This document shows positions 26,825 to 36,890 of a stretch of 64,000 nucleotides of DNA, one piece after another; position 1 is the first letter of the stretch; every line of letters starts with the position of its first letter. Under the pieces are notes generated by a model. That model had not been told where the DNA came from and ran no database searches. It saw only the letters and a list, made by a program, of their open reading frames with translations. The stretch comes from Pseudomonas putida (lineage in GTDB: Bacteria; Pseudomonadota; Gammaproteobacteria; Pseudomonadales; Pseudomonadaceae): assembly GCF_028682475.1 (NCBI RefSeq), contig NZ_JANHLE010000002.1, forward strand, positions 124,001 to 188,000, read 5' to 3'. Position numbers and translations under genes: made by a program.

Positions 26825-28219
26825 TCAGCCTTTCTTGCCGGGTTCGAGCATGTCTTGCGGGCGTACCCATTGATCGAATTGCTCGTTGCTCAGGTAACCC
26901 AGGGTCAAGGCCGCCTCGCGTAACGTGCGGCCTTCGCTGTAGGCCTTCTTGGCAATTTCCGCGGCCTTGTCGTAGCCGATGTGCGGGTTGAGTGCGGTGA
27001 CCAGCATCAGCCCGCGCTCCAGATGCGCGGCCATCTGTTCGGCATCCGCTTCGATGCCTGCCACGCAGTGCTGCTGGAAGTTGCTGCAGCCGTCGGCCAG
27101 CAGCTCGATGGACTGCAGCAGGTTGTGAATGATCACCGGCTTGAACACGTTCAACTGCAGGTGGCCTTGGCTGGCGGCAAAACCGATTGCGGTGTCGTTG
27201 CCCAGTACCTGGCAAGCCAGCATCGACAGCGCCTCGCACTGGGTCGGATTGACCTTTCCGGGCATGATCGAGCTGCCGGGTTCGTTAGCCGGCAGGCGCA
27301 CTTCCGCCAGGCCTGCACGCGGGCCGGAGCCGAGCAGGCGTAGGTCGTTGGCCAGTTTCATCAACGCCACGGCCAGGGTCTTCAGACCACCGGACAGGGT
27401 AGTCAGCGGTTCATGCCCGGCGAGGGCGGCAAACTTGTTCGGTGCGGTAACAAATGGCAGGCCGGAGAGGGCGGCCAGCTCGGCGGCGATGGCCTCGGCA
27501 AAACCGTGCGGGGCATTCAGCCCGGTACCGACCGCGGTACCGCCCTGGGCCAGTTCGCACACCGCCGGCAAGGCCGAACGAATGGCGCGTTGGGCGTAAT
27601 CGAGCTGCGCCACGTAGGCCGAGAGTTCCTGGCCGAAAGTGATCGGTGTGGCATCCATCATGTGCGTGCGGCCGGTCTTGACCAGATGCTGGTGGCGCAC
27701 CGAAAGCTCCGCCAGCCCCGCTGACAACTCGGCAATGGCCGGCAGCAGCTTGTACTGGACTGCCTGGGCGGCGGCGATGTGCATGGCGGTGGGGAAGCAG
27801 TCGTTGGAACTCTGCGAGCGGTTGACATGATCGTTGGGGTGCACCGGATTCTTGCCGCCCCGGCCTTTACCGGCCAGTTCGTTGGCGCGTCCGGCGATCA
27901 CTTCATTGACGTTCATGTTGCTCTGGGTGCCGCTGCCGGTCTGCCAGACGACGAGTGGAAATTGCTCATCCAGCTGGCCATCGAGCACCTCGTCGGCCGC
28001 CTGTTCGATCAACCGGGCGATATCCGCCGGCAGGTCTCCGTTGCGGTTGTTGACCCGTGCAGCGGCTTTTTTGATCATCGCCAGGGCGTGCAGGACAGCC
28101 AGTGGCATGCGTTCCTTGCCGATGGCAAAGTTGATCAGCGAGCGTTGCGTCTGGGCACCCCAGTAGGCCTGGTCAGGAACTTCGACCTGCCCCAGGCTGT
28201 CAGTTTCGATACGGCTCAT
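26825..28219 (-). CDS. fumC: Class II fumarate hydratase (oxygen-stable)
   Basis: A 464-residue class II fumarase. It has the family signature [16 protein letters not shown], the substrate-binding [14 protein letters not shown] and the segment [20 protein letters not shown]. The enzyme interconverts fumarate and malate without an iron-sulfur cluster, so it works under iron limitation or oxidative stress when class I fumarase fails. Length matches E. coli FumC. It is divergent from the DUF2059 gene. Pseudomonads often have a second fumC in the sodA region, so this may be the other paralogue. Confidence 0.95.
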   Translation of the reverse strand: MSRIETDSLGQVEVPDQAYWGAQTQRSLINFAIGKERMPLAVLHALAMIKKAAARVNNRNGDLPADIARLIEQAADEVLDGQLDEQFPLVVWQTGSGTQSNMNVNEVIAGRANELAGKGRGGKNPVHPNDHVNRSQSSNDCFPTAMHIAAAQAVQYKLLPAIAELSAGLAELSVRHQHLVKTGRTHMMDATPITFGQELSAYVAQLDYAQRAIRSALPAVCELAQGGTAVGTGLNAPHGFAEAIAAELAALSGLPFVTAPNKFAALAGHEPLTTLSGGLKTLAVALMKLANDLRLLGSGPRAGLAEVRLPANEPGSSIMPGKVNPTQCEALSMLACQVLGNDTAIGFAASQGHLQLNVFKPVIIHNLLQSIELLADGCSNFQQHCVAGIEADAEQMAAHLERGLMLVTALNPHIGYDKAAEIAKKAYSEGRTLREAALTLGYLSNEQFDQWVRPQDMLEPGKKG

Positions 28220-28375
28220 GCTGTGAACACTCCCTTGTGGTCTGAATTCGCAGTTTAGGTCCCTTTTTGTCGCAGCGGTTCCATCGCTCGTCGACCCACT
28301 TGAGCGGCGTGCCCGAGTCGGCGCAGAATGCTCTACTCTGGGGTACTACCTCTTCTGTCTATTGAAGGAATTACG

Positions 28376-28900
28376 ATGACCCGTCTTCGCGCCCTTTGCA
28401 CTGCTGTTGCGCTGGTCTGCGCCAGCGGCCAGGTGCTTGCCGATACCGCCAGCCACAACGCCAGTGCCGAAAAATTCCTCATGATGGCGCACGCTGACAA
28501 GCTCGGCACTCCGGTCTACATGCAGGTGCAACAGATGTTTGCCCAGCGTTTCGAACAGACCAAAGCCCCAGCCTCGAAAAAATCCGTGCTCGACAGCTAC
28601 CAGGCCAAGGCCAACGCCGCCCTGGACCAGGCCATCGGCTGGAACAAGCTCAAGCCGGACATGGTCAAGCTCTACACCAGCACCTTCAGCGAAAGCGAGC
28701 TCAAGGACCTGGTAGCCTTCTATCAGTCGCCACTGGGCAAGAAAGTCCTGGAAAAAATGCCGCAAGTGACCCAGCAGTCGGCCCAGCTGACCCAGCGCAA
28801 GCTGGAAAGCGCGGTACCGGTGGTCAACAAGCTGCTGGCTGACATGACCAAGGAACTCGACCCGAACGCTGGCAAGGCCGCCGCGCCAGCGAAGAAGTAA
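28376..28900 (+). CDS. DUF2059 exported protein
   Basis: A 174-residue exported protein from ATG 28376 (ribosome site GAAGGAATT). A signal peptide (MTRLRALCTAVALVCASGQV then LA) precedes a helical domain with the DUF2059 signature YTSTFSESELKDLVAFYQSPLGKKVLEKMP. The C-terminus is Lys/Ala rich. DUF2059 proteins are periplasmic and of unknown function. The BolA-family gene starts 15 bases after it and may be cotranscribed. Confidence 0.9.
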   Translation: MTRLRALCTAVALVCASGQVLADTASHNASAEKFLMMAHADKLGTPVYMQVQQMFAQRFEQTKAPASKKSVLDSYQAKANAALDQAIGWNKLKPDMVKLYTSTFSESELKDLVAFYQSPLGKKVLEKMPQVTQQSAQLTQRKLESAVPVVNKLLADMTKELDPNAGKAAAPAKK

Positions 28901-28915
28901 TACCCGGAGCCGTCC

Positions 28916-29215
28916 ATGTCCATGCAGCAAAAGATTGAACAGAGCCTGGCCGCGCTGGCGCCGCAGCACCTCTCGGTGCTCGACGAAAGCCACATGCACA
29001 GCCGTGGGCAAGAAACCCACTACAAGGCCGTGCTGGTCAGCGAACAGTTTGAAGGCCTGAACAGCGTCAAGCGTCACCAGAAGGTCTACGCCACCCTCGG
29101 TGAGCTGATGGGGCAGTTCCATGCCCTGGCCCTGCACACCTATACCCCCGAAGAGTGGCAAAAGGTCGGCGCAGCGCCCGCTTCACCCACCTGCGCAGGT
29201 GGCAGCAAACACTGA
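28916..29215 (+). CDS. BolA family protein
   Basis: A 99-residue protein from ATG 28916 with CGGAGCC upstream. It carries the BolA motifs HMHSRGQETHYKAVLVSEQFEGL and SVKRHQKVYATLGELM. The class II-like loop contains a conserved His that, with monothiol glutaredoxin, can ligate a [2Fe-2S] cluster. BolA proteins act in iron homeostasis, morphology and stress response. It is followed by a rho-independent terminator, then trhO. It is probably cotranscribed with the upstream DUF2059 gene. Confidence 0.93.
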   Translation: MSMQQKIEQSLAALAPQHLSVLDESHMHSRGQETHYKAVLVSEQFEGLNSVKRHQKVYATLGELMGQFHALALHTYTPEEWQKVGAAPASPTCAGGSKH

Positions 29216-29245
29216 TTTCATCGTCAGGTTTTTGTTAGAATGTGC

Positions 29246-29274
29246 AACGCGCCGCTTGTCGGCGCGTTTTTTAT
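29246..29274 (+). terminator. Rho-independent terminator after the BolA gene
   Basis: A 9-bp stem AACGCGCCG/CGGCGCGTT (29246-29254 and 29260-29268) with a CTTGT loop and a run of T residues immediately after (TTTTATT). It lies 31 bases after the BolA stop and about 50 bases before trhO. Confidence 0.85.
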
Positions 29275-29323
29275 TGTCATCCGGTCCGCCCTTTACGAGG
29301 GTGACCACCTGGAGATTGATTGC

Positions 29324-30262
29324 ATGACCCAAGCTATCGTCGTGGCGGCGCTGTATAAATTCGTCACCCTGAAAGATTACGTCGAGCTGCGCGAGCCGCT
29401 GCTCGAAAGCATGATGGCCAACGGCATCAAGGGCACCTTGTTGCTGGCCGAAGAAGGTATCAACGGCACCGTTTCCGGCAGCCGTGAAGGAATCGACGGC
29501 CTGCTGGCCTGGTTGCGCAGCGATGCCCGCCTGGTGGATATCGATCACAAAGAGTCCTACTGCGACGAACAGCCGTTCTATCGCACCAAGGTCAAGCTCA
29601 AGAAAGAGATTGTCACCCTCGGCGTGCCGGGCGTGGACCCGAACCACAAAGTCGGTACCTACGTCGAGCCGCAGGACTGGAACGCGCTGATCAGCGACCC
29701 TGAAGTGCTGCTGATCGATACCCGCAACGACTACGAAGTGTCGATTGGCACCTTCGAAGGCGCGATCGACCCGAAAACCACGACCTTCCGTGAGTTTCCC
29801 GAGTACATCAAGGCCAACTTCGACCCGGCGCGGCACAAGAAAGTCGCGATGTTCTGCACCGGCGGCATCCGTTGCGAAAAAGCCTCCAGCTACATGCTCG
29901 GTGAAGGTTTCGAAGAGGTCTATCATCTTAAAGGCGGGATCCTGAAATACCTCGAAGAGGTACCGCAGGACGAAAGCCGCTGGCAGGGCGACTGCTTCGT
30001 GTTCGACAACCGGGTCACCGTGCGTCACGACCTGACCGAGGGCGACTACGACCAGTGCCATGCCTGCCGTACCCCGATCAGTGTCGAAGACCGTGCGTCC
30101 GAGCACTATTCGCCTGGCATCAGCTGCCCGCATTGCTGGGACAGCCTGAGCGAAAAGACCCGGCGCAGCGCCATCGACCGGCAGAAGCAGATCGAGCTGG
30201 CCAAGGCCCGCAACATGCCGCACCCGATCGGCCATAACTACCGCAAAGCTGCCGAGGCCTGA
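29324..30262 (+). CDS. trhO: tRNA uridine(34) hydroxylase TrhO (rhodanese family)
   Basis: A 312-residue protein of the former UPF0176 family, from ATG 29324 behind GGAG. An N-terminal acylphosphatase-like domain ([16 protein letters not shown]) precedes a rhodanese domain with the catalytic Cys in [18 protein letters not shown]-terminal Cys-rich part follows ([18 protein letters not shown]), which may bind zinc. TrhO uses oxygen to make ho5U34 in wobble positions of certain tRNAs. It is followed after three bases by the DsbA-like gene. Confidence 0.95.
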   Translation: MTQAIVVAALYKFVTLKDYVELREPLLESMMANGIKGTLLLAEEGINGTVSGSREGIDGLLAWLRSDARLVDIDHKESYCDEQPFYRTKVKLKKEIVTLGVPGVDPNHKVGTYVEPQDWNALISDPEVLLIDTRNDYEVSIGTFEGAIDPKTTTFREFPEYIKANFDPARHKKVAMFCTGGIRCEKASSYMLGEGFEEVYHLKGGILKYLEEVPQDESRWQGDCFVFDNRVTVRHDLTEGDYDQCHACRTPISVEDRASEHYSPGISCPHCWDSLSEKTRRSAIDRQKQIELAKARNMPHPIGHNYRKAAEA

Positions 30263-30265
30263 TAG

Positions 30266-30898
30266 ATGTCCGCACGCCTGCTCTATGTGATGGACCCGAT
30301 GTGCTCCTGGTGCTGGGGTTTTGCCCCGGTGGCCCAGGCGCTGATCGCCCAAGCGCGTGAAGCCGGGATCGACACCCAGCTGGTGCCCGGCGGCTTGCGC
30401 ACCGGCAGCACGGCGCTGGATGCCTCGACCCGCGGTTACATCCTTGAGCACTGGCAAGCGGTCAATCAAGCGACTGGCCAGCCCTTCACCCTCGAAGGGG
30501 CGATGCCGGATGGTTTTGTCTATGACACCGAGCCTGCCTGTCGTGCCCTGGTGGCCGCCCGTGGTCTTGACCGGCAACGCACCTGGGCGTTGCTCGCGGC
30601 GATCCAGCAAGCGTTCTATCAGGGCGGCGAAGACGTCACCCGCGCGCCCAAACTGGTGGAGCTGGCCGAGCAGGCCGGTTTTGAGCGGGCGGCGTTTGCC
30701 GAGCGCTTCGCCAGTGCCGAGGTGCGCGCGGCCACGGCCTCCGATTTCACCTGGGTGCAGGATCTGGGGATTGCCGGGTTTCCGACCTTGCTGGCCGAAC
30801 GTAACGGCCAACTGGCGTTGCTGACCAATGGCTACCAGTCGCTCGACGCGTTAAGCCCGCTGCTCGGCCGCTGGCTGCAGCAGGCCGCCTGTGCTTGA
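30266..30898 (+). CDS. DsbA family thiol protein (FrnE-like)
   Basis: A 210-residue thioredoxin-fold protein without a signal peptide, so probably cytosolic. The active-site motif is CSWCWGF (residues 12-18, MDPMCSWCWGFAP), and the cis-Pro loop is IAGFPTLL. This fits DsbA-family oxidoreductases close to FrnE and HCCA isomerases. It overlaps the GTG of the ABC exporter gene by eight bases, so the pair is likely cotranscribed. The redox partner is unknown. Confidence 0.88.
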   Translation: MSARLLYVMDPMCSWCWGFAPVAQALIAQAREAGIDTQLVPGGLRTGSTALDASTRGYILEHWQAVNQATGQPFTLEGAMPDGFVYDTEPACRALVAARGLDRQRTWALLAAIQQAFYQGGEDVTRAPKLVELAEQAGFERAAFAERFASAEVRAATASDFTWVQDLGIAGFPTLLAERNGQLALLTNGYQSLDALSPLLGRWLQQAACA

Positions 30899-32723
30899 CC
30901 TGCCTGGGTCACCCGACCCTGTGCCGGGGCCTGCTCCGGTTGTTGCCGATCGCCTGAGCTGGGCGGAAATCCGCCGCCTGGCCCTGCATCATAAAAAAGC
31001 CCTGTGGACCGCCAACGGCGTTGCCGTGCTGGCGGCGCTGTGCAGCGTGCCGATTCCCTTGTTGCTGCCGTTGCTGGTCGACGAAGTCCTGCTCGGGCAT
31101 GGCGATGCCGCGCTCAAGTGGATGAATCAGTTGCTGCCGGGCAACTGGCAGGTGGCGGCCGGCTACATTGGCCTGATGCTGGTGCTGACCCTGTGCCTGC
31201 GCTGTGCCGCGCTGGCCTTCAACGTGATACAGGCCAAACTGTTCGCTGGCCTTGCCAAGGACATCGTCTATCGCTTGCGCATTCGCCTGATCGAGCGGCT
31301 CAAGCGTATCTCCCTGAAGGAATACGAAAGCCTCGGTAGTGGCACGGTGACCACGCACCTGGTCACCGACCTGGACACCCTGGACAAGTTCGTCGGCGAG
31401 ACCCTGAGCCGGTTTCTGGTCGCGATGCTGACCCTGACCGGCACGGCAGCGATCCTGATGTGGATGCACTGGAAGCTGGCGTTGCTGATTCTGTTGTTCA
31501 ACCCCGTTGTGGTGTTTGCCACGGTGCAGTTGGGCAAACGGGTCAAACACCTGAAAAAGCTGGAAAACGACAGCACCTCGCGCTTTACCCAAGCGCTGAC
31601 CGAAACCCTCGATGCGATCCAGGAAATTCGTGCCAGCAATCGCCAGGGGCATTTCCTCGGGCGCCTCGGTCTGCGTGCTCAGGAGGTGCGCAACTACGCG
31701 GTGGCTTCGCAGTGGAAGAGCGATGCCAGTGGCCGTGCCAGTGGGCTGTTGTTCCAGTTCGGTATCGATATCTTCCGCGCTGCGGCGATGCTGACCGTGC
31801 TGTTCTCCGACCTGTCGATCGGCCAAATGCTGGCGGTGTTCAGCTACCTGTGGTTCATGATCGGCCCGGTCGAACAGCTGTTGAATCTGCAGTACGCCTT
31901 CTACGCCGCCGGTGGCGCGTTGAGCCGCCTCAACGAATTGCTTGCGCGTGCCGACGAGCCGCAGTATCCCGGTGGCGTCGATCCGTTCAAGGGCCGTGAC
32001 ACGGTCGGTATCGAAGTGCAGGGGCTGCGCTTTGCCTACGGCGACGAGCCGGTGCTTGACCAGCTGAACCTGTCCATCGCCCCGGGCGAAAAGGTCGCTA
32101 TCGTCGGGGCCAGCGGGGGCGGCAAGAGCACCCTGGTGCAATTGCTGCTCGGGCTCTACAGCGCCCAGGCCGGTACCATCCGCTTCGGCGGCTCGACCTT
32201 GCAGGAGATCGGCCTGGAAACCCTGCGTGAACATGTCGCGGTGGTGTTGCAGCATCCGTCGCTGTTCAACGACACGGTGCGCGCCAACCTGACCATGGGC
32301 CGTGATTGCAGCGACGAAGCCTGCTGGCAGGCATTGGGCATAGCCCAGCTCGACAGCACGATTGCCGCGTTGCCGCGTGGCCTGGACACCGTGGTCGGGC
32401 GCTCGGGCGTACGCCTGTCCGGCGGCCAGCGTCAGCGCCTGGCGATTGCGCGGATGGTGCTGGCCGAACCCAAGGTGGTGATCCTCGACGAAGCCACCTC
32501 GGCGCTGGACGCGGCCACTGAATACAACCTGCATCAAGCCCTTGCGCGTTTTCTCAGTGCGCGTACCACGTTGATCATTGCCCACCGTCTATCCGCAGTG
32601 AAGCAGGCTGACCGTGTCCTGGTGTTCGATGGCGGGCATGTGGCCGAGGATGGCGATCATCAGCAATTGATTGCCGATGGCGGCTTGTACGCCAAGCTGT
32701 ATGGTCACCTGCAACAGAGTTGA
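30891..32723 (+). CDS. ABC exporter, fused membrane and ATPase domains
   Basis: A 610-residue half-transporter starting at GTG 30891. Six membrane spans fill residues about 40-330, and the nucleotide-binding domain spans about 370-600. Walker A is GASGGGKST, the signature is LSGGQRQRLAIARM, Walker B is VVILDEATSALD and the H-loop is IAHRL. It must dimerise. The family covers lipid, drug and peptide exporters (MsbA, MdlB types); no adjacent cargo gene indicates the substrate. It overlaps the DsbA-family gene by eight bases. Confidence 0.92.
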   Translation: MLDLPGSPDPVPGPAPVVADRLSWAEIRRLALHHKKALWTANGVAVLAALCSVPIPLLLPLLVDEVLLGHGDAALKWMNQLLPGNWQVAAGYIGLMLVLTLCLRCAALAFNVIQAKLFAGLAKDIVYRLRIRLIERLKRISLKEYESLGSGTVTTHLVTDLDTLDKFVGETLSRFLVAMLTLTGTAAILMWMHWKLALLILLFNPVVVFATVQLGKRVKHLKKLENDSTSRFTQALTETLDAIQEIRASNRQGHFLGRLGLRAQEVRNYAVASQWKSDASGRASGLLFQFGIDIFRAAAMLTVLFSDLSIGQMLAVFSYLWFMIGPVEQLLNLQYAFYAAGGALSRLNELLARADEPQYPGGVDPFKGRDTVGIEVQGLRFAYGDEPVLDQLNLSIAPGEKVAIVGASGGGKSTLVQLLLGLYSAQAGTIRFGGSTLQEIGLETLREHVAVVLQHPSLFNDTVRANLTMGRDCSDEACWQALGIAQLDSTIAALPRGLDTVVGRSGVRLSGGQRQRLAIARMVLAEPKVVILDEATSALDAATEYNLHQALARFLSARTTLIIAHRLSAVKQADRVLVFDGGHVAEDGDHQQLIADGGLYAKLYGHLQQS

Positions 32724-32833
32724 AGGCAAAGTGCTGAGTAATTGAGAAAAGCTCTCCAGTATTGCGGGCAAATAGCCTAGGCTGTGCACTTATAAGAATA
32801 GAGATTCATTCGGCTCTGCGTGTAAGGGACCTC

Positions 32834-35290
32834 ATGAAGCGAAAACGGACTCTCGAAGCCCCGAACCTGCTGGGCATCATCTGGCCATTTGTTGCGGTGG
32901 TACTGTTTCAGGCATTGCTCGGGGGCATAAGTTTGTACGCCTTGTCGGCGGTGCGTGGTTACGTGGCGGGGGAGAGCCTCTGGTCCAAAGGCCAGAAGGA
33001 CGCGATCTACTACCTCAACCTGTACGCCGACAGCCATGACCAGGCAGTCTTCCAGAAGTACCAGAAGGCCTTCGCCGTGCCGCAGGGCGGGCATGACTTG
33101 CGCGCGGCCCTGGATTTGCCTGTCCCGGACCTGGAGGCGGCGCGTCGAGGCATTCTTCAGGGTGGCAACCACCCTGATGATGTTTCCAGTCTCATTTGGC
33201 TGTACCTGAACTTTCGCCAGGTCAGCTATCTGGAAAAGGCCATTGAGCTGTGGACGGTGGGGGACAGCTTCCTCAGTCAGCTCGACGAGGTTGCCCGGCA
33301 GATGCACGCAGGTTTTCGCGCGGGCACGGCCACTGCGCAAGACGTGGCCGAATGGAAGGCGCGCATTGCCACCATCAACGATGGCGTGACACCGGCCGCG
33401 CGGGCGTTCAGCGATGCCTTGGGTGAAGGCTCGCGCATGCTGTTGCGGGTGCTGTTGGTGACCAACCTGGCCACTGCGCTGTTTTTGATTGCCTTGGCCT
33501 GGATGCGCTCAAGCAAGTTGCTGGCTCAGCGCCAGGCCTTTGCCAACGCTTTGGAAGTTGAAAAGGAGCGGGCGCAAATCACCCTCGAGTCGATTGGCGA
33601 TGGGGTGATTACCACCGACGTCGAAGGCTGCATCGCTTACATGAACCCGGCCGCCGAACAGCTGACTCACTGGCACGCCGCCCAGGCCCATGGTCTGCCC
33701 TTGGCGGCGCTGTTCAGCCTGCTGGATGAAAATGCCGAGAAAGACAGCCTGACCCTGGTCGAGCACATCCTCAGTGGTGGCCTCAAAGGCGGAAGCGAAC
33801 ACACCAAACTGATCCAGCGTCTGGATGGCAGCACTGTGTCGGTAACCCTGGTGGGCGCGCCGATCATGGCCGACGGGCAGATCAGCGGTATTGTCCTGGT
33901 GCTGCATGACATGACTCAGGAGCGGCAGTACATCGCCAACCTGTCCTGGCAGGCAACCCATGACGCGCTGACCGGCCTGGCCAACCGCCGCGAGTTCGAA
34001 TACCGCCTGGAGCAGGCGCTCAATGGCCTGGCGCGCAAGCCGGCACGGCACGCCTTGATGTTCCTCGACCTCGATCAATTCAAACTGGTCAACGATACCT
34101 GCGGGCATGCCGCCGGTGATGAGCTGCTGCGCCACATCTGTGCCGTGCTGCAGGCCGGGCTGCGCGAAGGTGACACCCTGGCGCGGCTGGGCGGCGATGA
34201 GTTCGGCATCCTGCTGGAGAATTGCCCGCAGGAACAAGCCGAGCGCATTGCCGAAGGCCTGCGTCAGGCCGTGCAGAGCCTGCATTTCGTCTGGAAAGGA
34301 CGGCCGTTCATGACCACCGTGAGCCTGGGGCTGGTGCATATCGCCCAGGCGCCCGCCACCCTTGAAGCCTCGTTGCGCGCCGCCGACATGGCCTGCTACA
34401 TGGCCAAGGAAAAGGGCCGAAATCGCGTGCAGGTGTACCATGCCGACGACAGCGAGTTGTCCATGCGCTTTGGCGAGATGGCCTGGATTCAACGCCTGCA
34501 TGTGGCCCTGGAAGAGAACCGCTTCTGTCTGTACGCCCAGGAAATCGCCGCCCTCGGGCCCGATGACGGTGCCGGTCACATCGAGATCCTCCTGCGTCTG
34601 CAGGATGAAAACGGGCGGATCATCCTCCCGGACAGCTTCATTCCTGCTGCCGAGCGCTACGGCTTGATGACCGCGCTGGACCGTTGGGTGGTGCGCAGCG
34701 TGTTCACGGTCATTCGCCAGTGCCTGGATGAGCAGCGCGACGGCCCCTTGGCCATGTGCGCGATCAACCTGTCGGGCAGCAGCATCGGTGACGACAAGTT
34801 CCTTGACTACCTGCGGCGGCTGTTTGGTGAGTTTGCCATTCCGCCGCAGATGATCTGTTTCGAGATCACCGAAACCAGTGCCATTGCCAATCTCGGCAGC
34901 GCCATACGCTTCATCAATGAACTCAAAAGCCTGGGATGCCGGTTCTCGCTGGATGATTTCTGTGCCGGGATGTCGTCGTTCGCGTATTTGAAACACTTGC
35001 CGGTAGATTTCCTGAAAATCGACGGAAGTTTCGTCAAAGATATGCTCGACGACCCGGTTAACCGGGCTATGGTTGAAGTCATCAACCACATCGGCCATGT
35101 CATGGGCAAACGCACCATTGCCGAATTCGTCGAAACGCCGTTGATCGAACAGGCCCTGCAGGAAATCGGCGTCGATTACGCCCAGGGGTACCTGATCGAG
35201 CGGCCGCAGGTGTTCACCTGCGACAGCTTGCAACGCCAACGGATTGCGGCCAGGCCCCTGCTGTTCAAGGCACCCGGGACCTTTCGCTGA
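32834..35290 (+). CDS. Membrane-bound PAS-GGDEF-EAL c-di-GMP protein
   Basis: An 818-residue protein from ATG 32834 (AAGGGACCTC upstream). Residues 15-40 and about 215-235 are membrane spans flanking a periplasmic sensory domain. PAS follows at about 255-365, GGDEF at about 375-535 (GGDEF residues intact in LARLGGDEFGILLE) and EAL at about 550-810. The EAL signature itself reads EILLRL, but NLSGSS, ETSAIANL, LDDFCAGMSSF, KIDGSFV, EFVET and DYAQGY are conserved. The protein may therefore both make and break c-di-GMP. Position downstream of the ABC exporter with 110 bases between suggests its own promoter. It likely affects biofilm and adhesion. Confidence 0.93.
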   Translation: MKRKRTLEAPNLLGIIWPFVAVVLFQALLGGISLYALSAVRGYVAGESLWSKGQKDAIYYLNLYADSHDQAVFQKYQKAFAVPQGGHDLRAALDLPVPDLEAARRGILQGGNHPDDVSSLIWLYLNFRQVSYLEKAIELWTVGDSFLSQLDEVARQMHAGFRAGTATAQDVAEWKARIATINDGVTPAARAFSDALGEGSRMLLRVLLVTNLATALFLIALAWMRSSKLLAQRQAFANALEVEKERAQITLESIGDGVITTDVEGCIAYMNPAAEQLTHWHAAQAHGLPLAALFSLLDENAEKDSLTLVEHILSGGLKGGSEHTKLIQRLDGSTVSVTLVGAPIMADGQISGIVLVLHDMTQERQYIANLSWQATHDALTGLANRREFEYRLEQALNGLARKPARHALMFLDLDQFKLVNDTCGHAAGDELLRHICAVLQAGLREGDTLARLGGDEFGILLENCPQEQAERIAEGLRQAVQSLHFVWKGRPFMTTVSLGLVHIAQAPATLEASLRAADMACYMAKEKGRNRVQVYHADDSELSMRFGEMAWIQRLHVALEENRFCLYAQEIAALGPDDGAGHIEILLRLQDENGRIILPDSFIPAAERYGLMTALDRWVVRSVFTVIRQCLDEQRDGPLAMCAINLSGSSIGDDKFLDYLRRLFGEFAIPPQMICFEITETSAIANLGSAIRFINELKSLGCRFSLDDFCAGMSSFAYLKHLPVDFLKIDGSFVKDMLDDPVNRAMVEVINHIGHVMGKRTIAEFVETPLIEQALQEIGVDYAQGYLIERPQVFTCDSLQRQRIAARPLLFKAPGTFR

Positions 35291-35328
35291 CGATCCGCTC
35301 GATAATCACAAGGAACAAGGAGCTGACA

Positions 35329-36114
35329 GTGATTGACGCGTTTATCCGTACCGGTCCATTGATGGACCCCACCAGTTACCCGCTCTGGGCCCAGCAGTTG
35401 ATCAAGGATTGCCATGAGAGCAAGCGCCGGGTAGTCGAACACGACCTCTATCAACGCATGCGCGATGGCCGGCTCAGTGCTCGTACCATGCGCCAGTACC
35501 TGATTGGCGGCTGGCCGGTGGTCGAGCAGTTTTCCCTGTACATGGCCAAGAACCTGACCAAGACCCGCTACGCACGCCATCCCGGCGAAGACATGGCGCG
35601 GCGCTGGTTGATGCGCAACATTCGTGTCGAGCTCAATCATGCCGACTACTGGCTGTACTGGAGTCAGGCCCATGGCGTCAGTCTCGAGGACCTGCAGAAC
35701 CAGGATGTGCCGACCGAGCTCAATGCCCTGAGTGACTGGTGCTGGCACACCTGTGCAGCGGATTCGCTGGTGGTGGCCATCGCTGCTACCAACTATGCGA
35801 TCGAAGGGGCGACAGGCGAATGGTCGGCCGTGGTGTGCTCGACCGGGGTCTATGCCCAGGGCTTTCCGGAGGAAGGTCGCAAGCGCGCCATGAAGTGGCT
35901 GAAGATGCATGCCCAGTACGACGACGCCCACCCGTGGGAGGCGCTGGAAATCGTCTGTACCCTGGCCGGCAACAACCCGTCGCAGGCGTTGCAGGCAGAG
36001 CTGCGTCGGGCGGTGTGCAAAAGTTACGACTACATGTACCTGTTCCTTGAGCGCTGCATGCAGCTGGAACAGCGCCAGCCCGCCCGTGCCCAGGCGGAAC
36101 TGGTCGAGGGCTGA
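35329..36114 (+). CDS. TenA/heme oxygenase-like family protein
   Basis: A 261-residue helical protein of the TenA/PqqC/heme-oxygenase-like superfamily, from GTG 35329 with AAGGAGC seven bases upstream. Metal-type residues are visible (VVEHDLYQRM, VELNHADYW, DAHPWEALEIV), suggesting a diiron or redox role as in the iron-containing redox enzyme subfamily. Thiaminase function is unlikely since no thiamine genes are adjacent. It begins 38 bases after the GGDEF-EAL gene and could be in the same transcript. It converges with yciK, with two bases between stop codons. Confidence 0.85.
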   Translation: MIDAFIRTGPLMDPTSYPLWAQQLIKDCHESKRRVVEHDLYQRMRDGRLSARTMRQYLIGGWPVVEQFSLYMAKNLTKTRYARHPGEDMARRWLMRNIRVELNHADYWLYWSQAHGVSLEDLQNQDVPTELNALSDWCWHTCAADSLVVAIAATNYAIEGATGEWSAVVCSTGVYAQGFPEEGRKRAMKWLKMHAQYDDAHPWEALEIVCTLAGNNPSQALQAELRRAVCKSYDYMYLFLERCMQLEQRQPARAQAELVEG

Positions 36115-36116
36115 AC

Positions 36117-36857
36117 TTACTGGGCGTTGAACGCCTGGCCGTTGACGCCAGTGCTGTCCGGGCCCATCAGGTACAGGTACACCGGCATGATCTGCTCGGG
36201 TAGCGGGTTGTTCTCCGGGTTTTCGCCTGGGTAGGCCTGGGCGCGCATGCTGGTGCGGGTGGCGCCCGGGTTGACGCTGTTGGAGCGCACCGGCGCCACG
36301 CCTTCGAGTTCGTCGGCGAGGGTCTGCATCAGGCCCTCGGTGGCGAACTTCGACACCCCGTAAGCACCCCAGTAGGCCCGGCCTTTGCGCCCGACGCTGC
36401 TGGAGGTGAAGATCACCGACGCATCCTGAGACAGTTTGAGCAGCGGCAGCAGGGTGCTGGTGAGCATGAACATGGCATTGACGTTGACCTGCATCACGCG
36501 CATGAAGTTGTCGCCGGACAGCTGCTCCAGCGGCGTGCGTGGGCCGATGATCGAAGCATTGTGCAGCAGGCCGTCGATATGGCCGAACTCGGTTTCGATC
36601 ATCGCTGCCAGTTCGTCGTACTGATGCGGCAGGGCGGTTTCCAGGTTGAACGGGATGACCGCAGGTTTTGGATGGCCGGCGGCTTCGATCTCGTCGTAGA
36701 CCTGGCTCAAGTTGCCTTCCGTTTTGCCCAGCAGCAGCACGGTTGCGCCATGGGCGGCGTAGGCCTTGGCGGCCGCTGCGCCGATTCCGCGACCGGCGCC
36801 GGTGACCAGGATGGTCCGGCCTTTGAGCAGGTCGGGGCGGGCGGAGTAATCGAACAT
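36117..36857 (-). CDS. yciK: YciK family short-chain oxidoreductase
   Basis: A 246-residue SDR. It has VTGAGRGIGAAAAKA, LHNASIIGPRTPLE, the catalytic Ser in VIFTSSSVGRKGRAYWGAYGVSKF and Tyr-x3-Lys YGVSK. The family name follows E. coli YciK. Its substrate is unknown. The gene lies in a conserved chromosomal run with mupP and ubiG. A REP pair separates it from mupP. Confidence 0.92.
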   Translation of the reverse strand: MFDYSARPDLLKGRTILVTGAGRGIGAAAAKAYAAHGATVLLLGKTEGNLSQVYDEIEAAGHPKPAVIPFNLETALPHQYDELAAMIETEFGHIDGLLHNASIIGPRTPLEQLSGDNFMRVMQVNVNAMFMLTSTLLPLLKLSQDASVIFTSSSVGRKGRAYWGAYGVSKFATEGLMQTLADELEGVAPVRSNSVNPGATRTSMRAQAYPGENPENNPLPEQIMPVYLYLMGPDSTGVNGQAFNAQ

Positions 36858-36890
36858 GGGGTTACCTCGTGAAAATAGGGTGACTTTTTT

